From the NCBI GenBank assembly GCA_037013495.1, contig CM072805.1, positions 14,976,601 to 15,040,600 of the forward strand: 64,000 nt of DNA. The letters run 5' to 3'. This document shows positions 35,755-47,973 of this stretch, one piece after another. This DNA is from Hippophae tibetana (lineage: Eukaryota; Streptophyta; Magnoliopsida; Rosales; Elaeagnaceae). The position numbers and the translations under genes were made by a program. Each line of letters begins with the position of its first letter. The stretch's first letter is position 1. The notes beneath the pieces were generated by a model, which was not told the origin of the DNA, searched no databases, and was given only the letters and a program-made list of their open reading frames with translations.

Positions 35755-36115
35755 GACTAGTGTAGTGCACCAGCACCAGTGTAACACACCAACACCAGCG
35801 CAGAGCACCAACACCAGGTTAGAGCACCAACACCAGCGCCAGCACAGCGCACCAGCGCCAGCACAGCGCACCAGCGCACCAGCACCAGCACTAGCCCCAG
35901 CACCAACACCAATCCAATACACCAACACCAGCGCAATGCAATAGCGCCAGTGCAATGCAACAACACTAGCGCAACACACCAGCACCAGCAACTAGCGACC
36001 AACGACCAACGACCAACGACCAGTGTCCAGCGTTTAATGACCAACGACCAACGTCTAGCGACCAACGAAAAATGACCTAGTGGCTAGTGAACCAACAAAC
36101 AACGACCCATTGAAA
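35755..36115 (+). repeat. CAGCACCAGCGC minisatellite passing into an ACCAACG repeat
   Basis: From 35755 to about 35990, degenerate units around CAGCACCAGCGCAGCGCACC. From 35990 to 36115, short units CGACCAA repeated several times in near-tandem. It is strikingly GC-rich compared with the surroundings and purely repetitive; long open frames on the minus strand (Cys/Trp/Val/Leu-rich) are by-products. Confidence 0.65.
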
Positions 36116-36488
36116 AGTGACCACCAAACCAGTGAGCTGGGAAGAAGAGGAAGAGGAAGAATCACGAGAGGGGAAGAGGAAGAATCAGATCTAGAAAAAT
36201 GAAATTTCAGATCTGGGAGAAGAAGGAAGAAAGAAAAAAAAGGGCGTGGGCGTGGGAGAAGGAATAAAAGAAAAAGAGAAAGAGAGAGAAGGAAAGAAAA
36301 AAAAAAGAAAAAAAAACATGAAAAAAAAATTAATATAACTTATGGTCATAGTTATTAATAAAAACTGAGACCATAAACATATCCTATAGCCTTAGTTTTT
36401 ATTAAACCGTGACCAAAACCCTATGGCCTCGATTTTTATAAAAACTGAGGCTATAGGTATGAGACCATATGTTTGTTTTTTAGTAGTG

Positions 36489-37052
36489 TTTCTATGTTCT
36501 TGTGTCAATTTTGTCTCAATTGTTATCAATTTTTGTCTTGTTTATGACCTCTTAATGGCATTTAAATTGGATGAAATAGGACCTAATCAATTTATGAATC
36601 TTATTAGCTTTGATCCAATGCCTGAGAATGAAAGTTGGACTTCAAATTAGGATTAATGTGTCCAAAATCTACTCTACTCGATTGATCTAACTATGTCATT
36701 ATTCAACTTGAGAGCACATAATCGAAGCAAAATTAACCTAACCCAACTGAATCGATCAATACCATTTTTGATGGATCTAATTATTCTTTTCCATTCCTAG
36801 CCATAGTGTCATGTTTCCTTGATCAATCCCCGATCAATGGAGCCTTGTTTCTATCTACCTATAGGTGGCTCGATATATCAAGCTTTGTTGATCTTGAATT
36901 ATTCTAATTTGTTGATTTTTGCTTTGTTTGATGTCTTTTCACCTACATTACCATAGTTAAAAATAAGATAGATCTTTTAACAATACTCCTCTCAAAACAA
37001 GACAAATTGTAAGCTTAAAGTGGCTAATAACTCTATTTTGGTGGCATTATCA
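36489..37052 (-). mobile_element. Family-B-like 3' LTR, U3 part
   Basis: On the minus strand it starts TGATAATGCCACC at 37052, after a polypurine tract (minus strand of 37053-37067, TTAAGTTTGGGGTGT). Its first 40 bp resemble the family-B LTR start at 28860. It is interrupted on its left by the CACTA element. The short frame at 36423-36650 is not supported as a gene. Confidence 0.55.
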
Positions 37053-37340
37053 ACACCCCAAACTTAACTCTTTATTTCTCCTTAAATAAAGATAAAATTA
37101 AACTCTAATAAACTAAATCTTAAATACTAACACAACATGAGAAATATATTCATAAATATTTTTTTGGCATAGATCAAAAGGACTTTCACCTTACTAGATC
37201 TATCTAAGGCCTAAATATTTTCTTATACTAAAATACTATCTATAATTCTTCCCCAAGGAATAATGAAATAGTTTCTATTAGTAGAAGCATGAATTGTTTA
37301 ATTTTTCGACTTATATTTTTATATATTAAAGAAAAAGTTT
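37053..37340 (-). other. Short internal tail of the family-B-like element
   Basis: Minus-strand internal sequence leading into the polypurine tract at 37053-37067. AT-rich and without coding signs. Its border with the following copia is approximate. Confidence 0.35.
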
Positions 37341-37632
37341 CACTCTTTCATTTGCATCAACCTTTGGGCCATTGATGTTTTGTAATTAAATGACATAAAG
37401 ATGAGTCTTTAATTACATGAAAGAGAAAACGTTTGTTTGGATAGACGAACAGTCCACATGAATTGATATATGATTGACTCCTTAGCTTAGTGAAGTACAA
37501 CAGAGAAAAATTGAATTCGAAAGAAAGCTCTGTCCCTTTTAAATTTTCTTTGTCCCAAAAATTATAGAGCTTGTTATATTTGATATAAAGTTTAGATAAT
37601 TGATAATTAGTCAGAGCAGTTTATGGTGGTGT

Positions 37633-37758
37633 ACATGTAGGACTCATTTGATCATTTTATCATGGGTGATAATTTTTTACAATATCTCAAACACGCACAT
37701 GTAGGACTCATTTGATTATTTTATCCTGGGTGATAATTTTTTACAATATCTCAAACAC
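37633..37758 (+). repeat. 64-bp tandem duplication
   Basis: Two adjacent copies, 37633-37696 and 37697-37758, starting ACATGTAGGACTCATTTGAT and differing at about three positions. They lie at the end of the copia 5' LTR homology. Confidence 0.8.
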
Positions 37759-38295
37759 CTATAATTTGAGAAAAAAATTATTTTAAATAACACAGTGTGA
37801 TATAAGAGATTCAATTATTTCTTTACTCAATTTATATTTATGTTATTTAATTTTTATATTTATATATATATATAATTTTAATTTATAACGATAGGAAAAA
37901 TCTATATCATTTTCTAAACTTTTTCAGTATTCTCTGTTAGCTTACAATCTTTATTTCTAATGTGTTAGTTGCCTTTCTTTTATCTTAGTTCCTCTTACTT
38001 GTTTAATATTAATTATTTTGTTTAATCTAATCAATTTCATATTTGATTATTTCTCTTGCACTTGTGACATTTTCATTCTAATAATTTGTCCTGTGAAGAT
38101 TTCGTTGTCTAAAGGTTCTTTTTGTCTCTAAATATAGTGGTGCATGGTTTCTTCCCACTTGCTACGTATATTGTATTTTTTTACTTTACATTTCTTAACA
38201 AATCTTTTGTGTTTCTTTAACTTGTATCTTGTTTTATATATCAGTAAGCATTCGTTATTATTCTACTTTATTTAACCATGTATTGATTACTCTTA

Positions 38296-39236
38296 GATGA
38301 CGTTTGTTTCACAGAATGAAATCGGAATCGGAATGGAATAAAATAAAAAGGAAACAATTTTATTTGGTTTTACCACTGGAATCAAAGAAAAAATAAGTAT
38401 TACAATATTTGTTGTCACTGGAATGTAATGAAAAAAATTATAAATTACCTTAATACTCCTATATTCAGTAAAGTGTAAATAATATCATTTAATTATTATT
38501 TTTTCGTTAGATAAAATAAATTATTGAAATAATTATTTTTCTAAATAATTATTATTTAAAAAGAAAATATATTATTAAAATTATTATTTTTCTAAATAAG
38601 GTTTAGGGTTTTAAGGTTTGGGATTTGGGATTTGGGATTTAGGGATTTGGGGTTTAGCGTTATATTTGTGGGTTAAAGTTTAGGGTTAAAATTATTATTT
38701 TTCTAAATAGGGTTTTCTGATTTGGGATTTGGGATTTAGGGTTTAAGGTTTTAGGATTTGGGATTTAGGGTTTAGGGATTTGAAATTTGGGGTTTAGGGT
38801 TTTGGGATTTGGATTTTGGGGTTTGGGGTTTAGTGTTTAGTGTTTTAGGTTTTGGGATTTAAGTTTTAGGGTTTAGGGTTTTTGGATTTGGGGTTTAGGG
38901 TTTAGGATTTTTGGATTTAGGTTTTAGGGTTTAGGGTTTAGGATTTTGGGATTTGGGGTTTAGGGTTTTGAGATTTTTGGTTTAGGGTTTAGGGTTTTAG
39001 GGTTTTAGGATTTGGGATTTGGGATTTGAGTTTAGGGTTATATATGAGATGGGGGTAAAATTGAAAAAAGAAATTGAGATGAGAATGAAATCATGATTCC
39101 TAAAGAGGGAGAAGGAATTGTGATTCCTCCTCATTTAAGAATCGATTTCATTCAACTCATTTTTCAATCCAACCAAACACACAAATGGAAAGAATCAATT
39201 CTGATTCCTTTACATTCCATCCAACTAAACACAACA
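38296..39236. mobile_element. MITE-like DNA transposon with a telomere-like core
   Basis: TTA at 38293-38295 and 39237-39239 could be the target duplication of a PIF/Harbinger (Tourist-like) element. Loosely matching inverted ends follow: GATGACGTTTGTTTCACAGA on the left and TGTTGTGTTTAGTTGGATGG on the inverted right end. A 'ggaatcGGAATGGAAT' versus 'ggaatgtaaaggaatc' theme continues inward on both sides. No transposase is present. A hAT-type origin cannot be excluded because the inverted ends are only about 60% alike by eye. Confidence 0.5.
38590..39045 (+). repeat. Degenerate telomere-like repeat (TTTAGGG-related)
   Basis: About 450 bp of variants of GGGTTTAGGG, GGGATTTGGG and GGGTTTGGGG, close to the plant telomere unit TTTAGGG but with many substitutions. 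It lies wholly inside the MITE-like element and is bounded by ordinary AT-rich DNA, so it is an internal minisatellite and not a chromosome end. Confidence 0.8.
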
Positions 39237-40559
39237 TTAAGTAATCTGTCTAAATAAGTATTCTAATTTTTTGATTAATTTGGTTATGATTTTCTTAAGT
39301 TTTTATTAAGTCTTAGCTACTTAATAAGTTTTATGGAACTTAATTGTAATTACCTGATTGAATCAATAAGTCAACAATTTTGAATTTGATCTCAATTTAA
39401 CTTTTAATTTCGCATTAGCATAATTTAATGTTTGTTTAATTTTTCATTTGTTATGATAACTTTTCGTTAGAATTTTGAGTGAATTTTAATTATGGTTATT
39501 TGTGGACTAATATAGATTAAATTCTCGTCGCTGATTAATATGGATTTTGGCGTTAACAAATTGAAAATTTGGTAGAAAATTTATTTTCTAAAAGAATTTA
39601 TATTTTACTAATTGTGGTTTCATAATTGATAGAGTATTATAATTTCATAATTTGGTGAAATAATGTGAATTTGTATGTGTGACATAATATAATTTTTTAT
39701 TTGATAAAATTATTTGATTTTGAGTTCTAAAATAAGTAAATTTTACATAAGTGGAAGTAAGTAAATGATGTATTTACTCAAAAAAAAAATTTGTAGTTTT
39801 ACAAAATCAAATATTTCAAAATCAATTATACGAAATTCATTATTTTACAAATAATTATTGACTTATGAATCGGAACTGTATTTTAGAAAAATTATTTTTT
39901 TGTTGTTGAGAAAAATAATTTTTAAGTTAAATAAATTAACTTAAATCATCATATTTATTATTGTATTGAGAAATTAAATTTTCCTTATTGAGAAAAATAT
40001 TTTTTTTGAGATGAGAACGAATATGATAGATGAAATTGCCATGTTGGTAGTCATTTTTCTATATGAATTTGGTTAATGCTAACTTGAAAGAGTGAGAGAT
40101 CAACAATAGTGTTATTAAACATGTATGCTCAAATAATGAGTTATTCACCATTCGAGAATTGTAAGAATTTATGATTGACAAACTCCATAACCTCTATGAT
40201 TGAGAATAGGAAAAGTGATACTAAAGATGACGTCTATAAAATAGATTACTCTAAAAAATGTATTGTATGTGCTAGAGACTCGAAAGAACCTTGATAGGTT
40301 CCTTGTTTGAAAATCATGGATTCTAGATGAATGTTGAGTCTAGTAAGTTTATATTGACCAAAAATGAAATGTTTGTAATAAAGGGCTATGTAATTGAGGG
40401 ATTGATCAAGCTCATTAAGTGAGCTTTAGCCAGAGATTATTTATTTAATTAATCCATCTACTTATATGATTGTCTTCAAAATATGGCATGGAAGGTGAAT
40501 GTCACTTGTGCACGTTAACTAATATAGATTACAAATTGATTCCAAACATATGTGTGAAA

Positions 40560-42340
40560 TTTGTGTACATGTATAAAAAAAAATGAATAGGTCATCTTTT
40601 CTATCCATTGAAGGGAATATTAAGCCTTTTGATTTTAATCCATAGTGATCTATGAGATTTAAAATTTGGTTGAACAAGGGGTGAAAATAAGTATCTATTA
40701 CTTCTATCAATAATAACACAAAATATTATTATGTTTATTTGCATAAAAGAAAAGATAAAGTTATAGAGAAATTTATTTTTTTATAAAGGTTAAAGCTAAG
40801 AATCAATTCAATTTGAAAATCAAAGCATTATGAAGTGATCATGGTGATAAGTATGAATCACAATTTTGTGAATTATATGTATAATACAAAATTATACATG
40901 AAACCCTGACTTTGTTATTGAACGAAAAAGGTCACATCTTGATATAAACGATGAATACAATACTATTAAGTTTTGGGTTACATAAGAACTTATGACATAA
41001 TTCATTTTGTTGGCTAACTATCTTTTAAATAATAAGGTATCCCATAAAAAAGCACAAAGATATTGTTTTAGTTATTTAAAGGAATGATATTCCTACGAAT
41101 ACTTACAAGTGCGACTGTATCTACGCCTAAGAAAGTGAAGACATGTCTAGAAACAATAGATTGCATTCTATTGGATATGCACATCATATCATTATTTTCC
41201 AATTTTTGGTACATGTGTCAAAAATCACACAAGAACTTGATAATGTAATCAAGAAATTATTTGTTCTTTAAACAAGTATTTGCCTGTATGTCTTAAGAGG
41301 AATGAAGTTCATCTAAATGAACTTATAAGACTATGAATGAAGATAATAAAGGTCAAGATGGTTATGTTAAGAAAACTGAATATGATCATATCATCCTGAG
41401 TTTTTCGTAAATGACATGCTAATTGTGTTTAGTAGTGATCAAATGATCATTTTTACTAAGAATATGTTGAATTCAAGGTTTGAGATCCACTAATATAATT
41501 TTGGGAATTAAGATATCAAAGATATTTGGAGCTCTCATTCTAAGATAATGTCATTATATTAACTTGAGATATTCAGCAAAGGTAATTCTAGAATTATCAA
41601 AATATATGTAGATGTTGATCTACACTTATCCAAGAATAGAGGTGATGATAGTGTGTCTCAATTGGAATAATCAAAAGTAGTAGAAAGTCTTATGTACTTA
41701 GTGAGTTATTCAAGACCTAACATAGCTTACATAGTAAGTAAATCAATTAGATACACCAACAACTCAGGATTTGGTTACAAGAAAGGTATTACGAGACTAC
41801 TTAGATACTTTAGATATATTTGTTACTGTGGAATGTACTACCAAAGATATCCATTAGTATTAAGGATACAATGATTGTAACTTGATATTTGATATGAAAG
41901 TCTTAAAGTCTACTAGTGGATACGTGTTCACATTAGGTGGGGCAATTGATTTACAAAATTCTTCTAAATAGACTTACATAGCTAGATCCACAATGGAATC
42001 GAAGATCATCACTTTGGATAAATATAGTAAAGAAGTTGAAGGGATATTATAATTTCTTAGAGGATATTACAAAGTGGACAAAATGTATGCTTGCACTTTG
42101 CATCCATTATGATGACCAATTTGCAATTGGCATGGCACAGAGTAATATGTATAGTAATAAGTCTTAATATATGCGTCGTAGATAGAATAACATTAGACAA
42201 CTACTCTCAATTGGGATTATCTCTATTAACTATGTGAATTCAAATGATAACATAGTGAATCCGTTAATCAAAAGGTTAAATCGAGAGCTAGTAGATAAGT
42301 TATCGAAAGGAATGAGACTGAAACCCATGAAAGAATAAGG
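40560..42340 (+). pseudogene. Copia integrase, reverse transcriptase and RNase H remnants
   Basis: Integrase text is visible near 40800-41000 ('KIKALxSD', 'YESQFCELY') and near 41160-41210 (IGYAHHIIIFQFLVHVSKI). A reverse-transcriptase catalytic region with 'DMLIVFSSDQM' lies near 41415-41450. RNase H landmarks are YLVSYSRPNIAYIVSKSIRY (41692-41760), 'KSTSGYVFTLGGAI' near 41905-41950 and 'ARSTMESKIITLDK' near 41980-42020. All are standard copia words in the correct order. Broken in many places. Confidence 0.65.
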
Positions 42341-42948
42341 ATTTACATAGGAAACCCAACCTAGTTGATTGGATATCATAAGATCTAGGTTCAAAGAGAT
42401 AAGACAACCTAGTTGTAAAGACTTAGTGAGATGATTGTGGGGGTTTACATTAAATTCTACTCCTATGATGAAAATAGTAATACCCATACAATATAGGTTA
42501 AGCTAAGGATTTTAATGACTCTTTTATTACTTAGCGGAGTACTACAAGTTACTCTTTGCATATTACTCTTATAGATAAAAGATCACATATGTGAGAGAAA
42601 AGTATGGCCACTTTGAAAGAGAATTGTGTATGGATCAATTTTTTTAAAAATCTCATAGAACCATATGTATGTTCATGGTCAAAGGAAAAATAATAGCGAA
42701 AACTGAATTATCACAGAAAAAAAACTCCTATGTAAAGTATATCATCGCTTACATAATAGCATAATAATACAAAGACATCATATCTATTGGTCAACCAGTA
42801 AGGCTAATATACTCTCACAAGTGAAAGTTCAAAGTGTAACACCTACTTATTCTATGTAGGTTTCAATTAGTTGAACTCTACCGTCTTGTCAAAATTGATT
42901 TGATTCGTTCCTTTTGAAAACTTCATCAATTTTCATTCATGTAGGGAT

Positions 42949-43345
42949 TGTTATAAAATAGGTATATGTACCCATGGTGATTTCATTCATGGGAGCATGA
43001 TTTTAAGTGAGATCTACTCAATGTAAGTGAAACTCAAAATAACATTGGGATAAATAAGAAATTGAGTCTCAAAGAATTACCATTGAGTTGGAAAAATTGT
43101 TGTTAGTAACTCGTCCAACATTGAAATGTTTGTTTTGGATAGAGAAATAGTTCACATGAATTGATATATGATTGACTCCTTAGCTTAGTGAAGTATGAGA
43201 GAGAAAAATTGAATTTGAAAGAAAGCTCCATCCCTTTTAATTTTTCTTAGTTCCAAAAATTGTAGAGTTAAGTTCTCTTTGATAAAGTTTAGATACTTGA
43301 AAATTTGCCAGGATCGCATACAATTATGTACATTTGTGGCTTATT
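42949..43345 (+). repeat. 3' LTR of the copia, interrupted by a family-A fragment
   Basis: Starts TGTTATAAAATAGG after a polypurine tract and matches 37430-37645 in its second half. It stops where a family-A LTR fragment begins at 43346. Confidence 0.55.
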
Positions 43346-43755
43346 TGATGAGCAAAACCGGGATCGCTGATCGTGCCAATACTTTGGTTTTATATTTATA
43401 AAACTCTCGCAAGTGCACGAATCATTTCATAGAAAATGATAAGTATACTCCCAAGGTCGATCTAAGGAAGGAATATATGTGGTTTTTAATTTATTATTCA
43501 AACTTTTAAAAACGAAATTAAATCCTAAACATCCTCTCACGATATTTGGGTTTTTGTGTTTTTTAATCTAAAAACATAAAAATAAACATAGATAGAGATT
43601 CAATAAACATTTATGAAAATTTTATTTGTTAAAACAGTGGAGTATTTATGGATATAATAACTAAGTTAATTATGCTTTCTCATATTATTTAAGTTATTAA
43701 AGATATAAATTCATATTTATTGATTCTCTCTTTTTTATATGAATATCACCTTTGC
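43346..43755 (-). mobile_element. Family-A LTR fragment (end part)
   Basis: The minus strand aligns with 13970-14380, the last 0.4 kb of the complete family-A LTR, ending ...TTTTGCTCATCA. It directly adjoins the caulimovirid copy 2 at about 43756. No primer site follows. Confidence 0.7.
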
Positions 43756-43909
43756 ACGACAATCTGGATTTTGATATGAGTTTCTTATATAAGAGATCAA
43801 CGATTTCCTTTCTACAGAATTGCTCAAGGTCACCATTCATTTGAATAGGCCTTGCTTTTGTAGGAATATCCTTCTCATTGAAGGATGATTCATATGGTAA
43901 ATCTACCAT
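43756..43909 (-). pseudogene. Caulimovirid reverse transcriptase, entry segment only
   Basis: Minus-strand words LPYESSFNEKDIPTKARPIQ and EIVDLLYKKLISKS match the conserved entry of caulimovirid reverse transcriptase. The fossil ends here, against the family-A LTR fragment. Confidence 0.65.
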
Positions 43910-44033
43910 ATGTTCTTTTCTTTCCCAGAATGCACTCGGTAATTCAGAGCAAACCTCTTTTTCAAAAGAAGTTTGTAATTTAGAGATTTTGTCTTTGATC
44001 TCTTTGGATTTGAGATATATAAGGTCCTTTTCT

Positions 44034-45069
44034 CTATGATTTATAAGAACAGAAATCTCTTTTGGAGAGATTGAATATGTTTTTGATGAGATTAAGATCT
44101 CTAGTTTTTGATTTTTCGATGAAAGTGAAGCTGAAGGCTTCTTTTCCTATTTTGAAAGAAATTCTGTCATGTTTAACAGAATATGAGGTAATGATATCCA
44201 TAAAGGGAGTACATAATATGACAAAGTAACCTATGTCAGATACTATGAAAAATGGATTTTTGATAAGGTATGATCCTTTTTGAATGGATACTTCAGTTTT
44301 CCCAATAATACTCATTTGAGATTTATTGGCTGAATTAAGTCGTTCTTCAGTTGGTTTGTAAAACCTTCTGGGAACTATTGATGGTGTGATGCAATTAAGA
44401 TTAGCCCCTGTTTCAAATAGGACAATAGTTTGTAGTTTTGATTCATCACGGAATATTAAGGTTATCTTAATTTTATATTTCCTGGTGGTAATTTTTCTCA
44501 AGTTTTGGATTTCTTGATTATTTTGAGTAAGATCATCATCAGAATCACTTACATAAGTTGATATTTTTTTCTCCATTATTAAGTAGTTGAAACCTAATAT
44601 CATATTCTTTTAATTTTTCTTTAAGCTGGTGGAGTTCCAGTTTAATAGTTTTGATTTCAATTTTTAAGTCTTGAATTTGACTTTCTGGTGTGATAACTTT
44701 GTTTTTTCGTTCCAAAACAATAGTGAGATTGTAATAGCCTGTGCGGGTATTTGGAAGTTCAGAATTTCTTTTAGTGTATTGTGATTTGGCCAAACATGTA
44801 CTTAGGTATTCTACGTAAAGTTTGGTTATTGATGGATCATTTAACTTAAGGATTGTTTCTTGAAGTTGTTCATCTTCGTCCTTGGTTAATACATTAATAT
44901 ATTTATCAGAGGAATCTGAATTGCTGGTTGCAAGTTCATCATCCTGGGGATTTGATCCTTCGTCTATCCATTGTTCAGACTCAGATGATGAGGATGTCTC
45001 TACCATTAGGGCAGATATTTTGGCAAAAGTGTTTTCTTCGAGTTTTAATTCGTGAAGTTTTGTAGACAT
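44034..45069 (-). pseudogene. Caulimovirid acidic segment and aspartic protease remnant
   Basis: An open stretch of 174 codons (44545-45069) is rich in Asp, Glu, Ser and Lys; it ends in a coiled-coil-like 'QDLKIEIKTIKLELHQLKEK' segment. A 189-codon stretch (44034-44603) carries a retropepsin-like domain (landmarks ETGANLNCITP and 'GKTEVSIQKGSYLIKNPFFI'). In caulimovirids the protease lies between coat protein and reverse transcriptase, as here. Copy 1 ends inside the first stretch. Fossil. Confidence 0.65.
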
Positions 45070-46030
45070 TTTGCAAAAATTGGCAATATGACCTTTCTTG
45101 CCACATTTATAACATTTAAACTCTCAAAGGTTAATAAAGGGTTTTTTATGTTGGTTTGATTCCTTATTAAAAAAAATTTATAAGGTTTGTTTTAAAAATT
45201 CATTCTCTTTTCAAAGAATGGTTTTCTTGATTTTGAAAATTTCTTATAAGTTTTATGTGATTCCTTATAAGGTTTTGATTTAGTTTTACTGCAAGTTCCC
45301 TTACAGGTTTTTTCAATAGAAAGATTACCATCAAACTGTTTGCAGAATGATCCAATTTCTCTTTTTGAAACTTTTAGTTCCAATTTCATTTGCTTTTGGA
45401 TTTTCATATCTTGACAAATTTGAAAACCCTGGTTTTGAGCAAAACTGATCAGTTGACTATAGGTCAGTTGATCATATGGGATGATATAGTTCCCATAAGT
45501 TTCGCGGATTTTTTTTTCTGGTTTTCTCACCTAAGAGTGGAGGAAGTCCAGCTAGGATTTCTCCTTCCAGAATGGTTGATTAGAGTCATCTCTTAACATA
45601 ACTCTAGACAATAATGTATTTTTATAGTTTTGAAAATCACTCGTCTTCCTACATTTTATGTTAAAAAGAAGATCAGTGTTTTTATCTTTTAAATGGGATG
45701 GATCCTCCATAAAATGGTGTGATATGGTAAAGAGTAATGTGGAGAGGACATCCTGTATAGGAGCTCCTCGATGGGATAGTATGGGGATACCACACTTATC
45801 AGTCAATATTGCATTGCAAATATCTAACTGTTGTTATTTCGAAAGATGGTGATCCCACCATCCTTTTAGTTGGCATGAGAAGCCAGCTATTAATAATTCT
45901 ACAACTGTTTTATCAGTTGTACCAATTTGGGTTTTATAAGCAGTTGATGCCATGGTCATTTGCTGTAAGATATTTAGTATCTCATGATTAGTCATTCCAT
46001 CAATGTTCCAAACATAGATAGAAGACACAT
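45070..46030 (-). pseudogene. Caulimovirid coat protein and CCHC zinc-knuckle remnant, copy 2
   Basis: Minus-strand words DGMTNHEILNILQQMTMAS (45834-46028), CQLKGWWDHHLSK, PILSHRGAPIQDVLSTLLF (45552-45806), a Lys-rich segment (45192-45530), and the zinc knuckle CYKCGKKGHIANFCK at about 45073-45120 with CCHC spacing. These match copy 1 block by block. Fossil. Confidence 0.75.
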
Positions 46031-47973
46031 TATATTTTGATTGGACAAGCTGACTAGGTTGGGTTCCTATGGTGTGAGGATACCTAACTGGGCTAGGTTC
46101 TTGCCAAGCTAATTTTTGTAGGTGAGGAATTGGTTATGGAATGGATTCCTAGGAACTATCCTCAGATGATATTTCAAATCCTAGTTTGCTAAGAATGCTA
46201 AGATCTTGTAATGGTTTCTGGGTTGATGTTGGAATCACTCGTGACACAGGAACAACTAGTCCTATTTTGTTTGAAAATTGGTCCTCTAATTGGGATCTAA
46301 GGGTATTGTTCCAATTTTGAAGTTTTTCTAATTTTGATGTTATTTTTTCCTAGGCTGGTTTGGAGACCTGGAATGGTTTGAAGTTAGGGTTCTTAACTAT
46401 CCAATCTATTATTTGAGAAGAGGTAGAGAGAATATTTGTTTTTAGATTTTTCTCTATCCTAATTAATTGTTTTCCTAAAGTATTTAGGCTTATGTTGATA
46501 TAGTTATTTTGGGTAACTATGTTTTTGAGGTTGGTTGTCTGGTTTTCTTGAGGGTTCTTAAGAGGAATGGCTTCTACCTGACTATCCTAGTAAGGGATAG
46601 TAATAGGTCTTAATGGAGGATGTTCAACTTCAACTGAACTATTTGGAGTCTCCCATATGGGTAACTTATTTTTTATTTTGATCATATTAACTTTGTTAAT
46701 TAGAACATCTATTTCTTCTAAAAACTTATCGAAGTCATCTAGTGTGATTTCGTTAGGTTTAATTTCGGAAAATATTTTAATCTGTGGAGTCAGAACTACT
46801 AAATCTGTAGCTAATGGCTCTATTGGTTTGTTTTCTAAAATCATATCGAAGTCATCCTCTGTCACATCTGAGACACTGATCAAAGGAAATAATTTATATT
46901 GTGGAACTATAGCTATAGGTTCTATTGCTATTGGTTCTACAGTAATGTTGACTAGTTTTGGATCCTGAATAGTAACTGGTAGGTTTCCTATTAAGACCGT
47001 TAATGGTTTTCCTAAGTCAACTGGTAATATTTTTCTTGCCTGTTCAGAGCTAACTATTGATGATGAGTATTTAACTATGCTATCCTAGGTAAGGGTAACA
47101 ATGTGACCCGGTAATGTTTCTTAAGATTTAGGGTTTATCCTATTTGTCTGATATGTATGTTTCTTTTGATGTACAAATGGGGACTTTAATCCTTTGAATG
47201 CCCTATAGATTTCTAACCATTCGAAAAATTTAATATTTTTATTGTGTTCTTTAACATAACGATCATGTTTCCTAAAACATCTAGCCCTAGAATGTTCTGA
47301 ATGTGTTTTAAAGAACCAATGTTTAATTTTTTTTATTCTGTGGTAAATTTAGATCTGTTCTAAAGACTTTTTCTTCCCAAGATTCTTCACTATCTACCGA
47401 TAATACATTTAATTCATTTATCCTAGGTTCCTGGCTAGGTGCTAAGGATTGAGTTGGTGATAAAGGAAATATAGGTGATAGCTGAGGTGAGTCGTTTATC
47501 TCAAAATCAACTGTGTAAACTGATCTGGGTACCTGAGTACTACAATATACTCCTTTGAGTTTTGTTTTCCTAAGTAAATTAGAGGTTGGTGACCTAGGGT
47601 TTGTTTTGAATGGTAGATCCATTGATGAGAAATCTGAGGCACTTGAAGAGCATCTCATTGATGAAGATCTATTGAATCCTATTTCAATATTTCCATTTTT
47701 ATATTTTATTATTTCAGAAAGCTCTGTGTTTTGTTCAGCTACTTCCTGTTGATGAGTTGCAAATGTTGGTTGGCAAATTCCTTTTAGTAGCCACCTATCT
47801 AGGTATACTATGTTATCCCAACTAATTGGTCTAGGTATTGTAATGTTGGATCTAGACAAGTTTGTCTATAATAATAAAGTTTCTCCCTTAGTAGAGTTAT
47901 GAATGTTTTTTATATCCCAATTGGATGTCATAATCTTATAATGAACTCTAAATAATAAGGCTACCGTAATTGT

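Larger units (their letters stand above)
34230..36488. mobile_element. Non-autonomous CACTA DNA transposon
   Basis: Ends CACTACTACAAAACATA at 34230 and TAGTAGTG at 36488 (inverted CACTACTAAAAAACAAACATA), the hallmark of CACTA (En/Spm) elements. Subterminal repeats of the form GGCCTCGGTTTTTAACCGAG lie at about 34251-34430 on the left, with diverged versions at 36335-36475 on the right. The flanking triplets are CTT and TTT, so a 3-bp duplication is possible but imperfect. No transposase is seen. The interior is AT-rich apart from two minisatellite blocks, so it would depend on an outside transposase. Confidence 0.75.
37341..43345 (+). mobile_element. Copia element with a nested MITE (fossil)
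   Basis: A block at 37430-37645 matches 43128-43340 in the same orientation and is read as part of the two LTRs. The 3' LTR starts TGTTATAAAATAGG at 42949, after a polypurine tract (CATGTAGGGAT). Pol landmarks run in order from about 40560 to 42340: integrase, reverse transcriptase and RNase H. The 37700-40500 interval is AT-rich, with a 64-bp tandem duplication and a MITE, and shows little recognisable gag. The element is heavily decayed with many breaks, probably the oldest copia in the window. Confidence 0.6.

Noticed and set aside
35713-36065. Minus-strand frames of about 90-100 codons rich in Cys, Trp, Val and Leu
   Set aside because: They are translations of the CAGCACCAGCG minisatellite; the pattern is repetitive and matches no protein fold.
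36423-36650. 75-codon frame beginning in the CACTA end
   Set aside because: It crosses the transposon terminus into an LTR; no motif and no partner copy.
38590-39045. True telomere or chromosome end
   Set aside because: The repeats are highly degenerate, bounded by inverted transposon-like ends, and ordinary sequence continues on both sides.
44034-45069. Stand-alone host aspartic protease gene
   Set aside because: The order zinc knuckle, acidic segment, protease, RT entry on one strand is that of a caulimovirid polyprotein.
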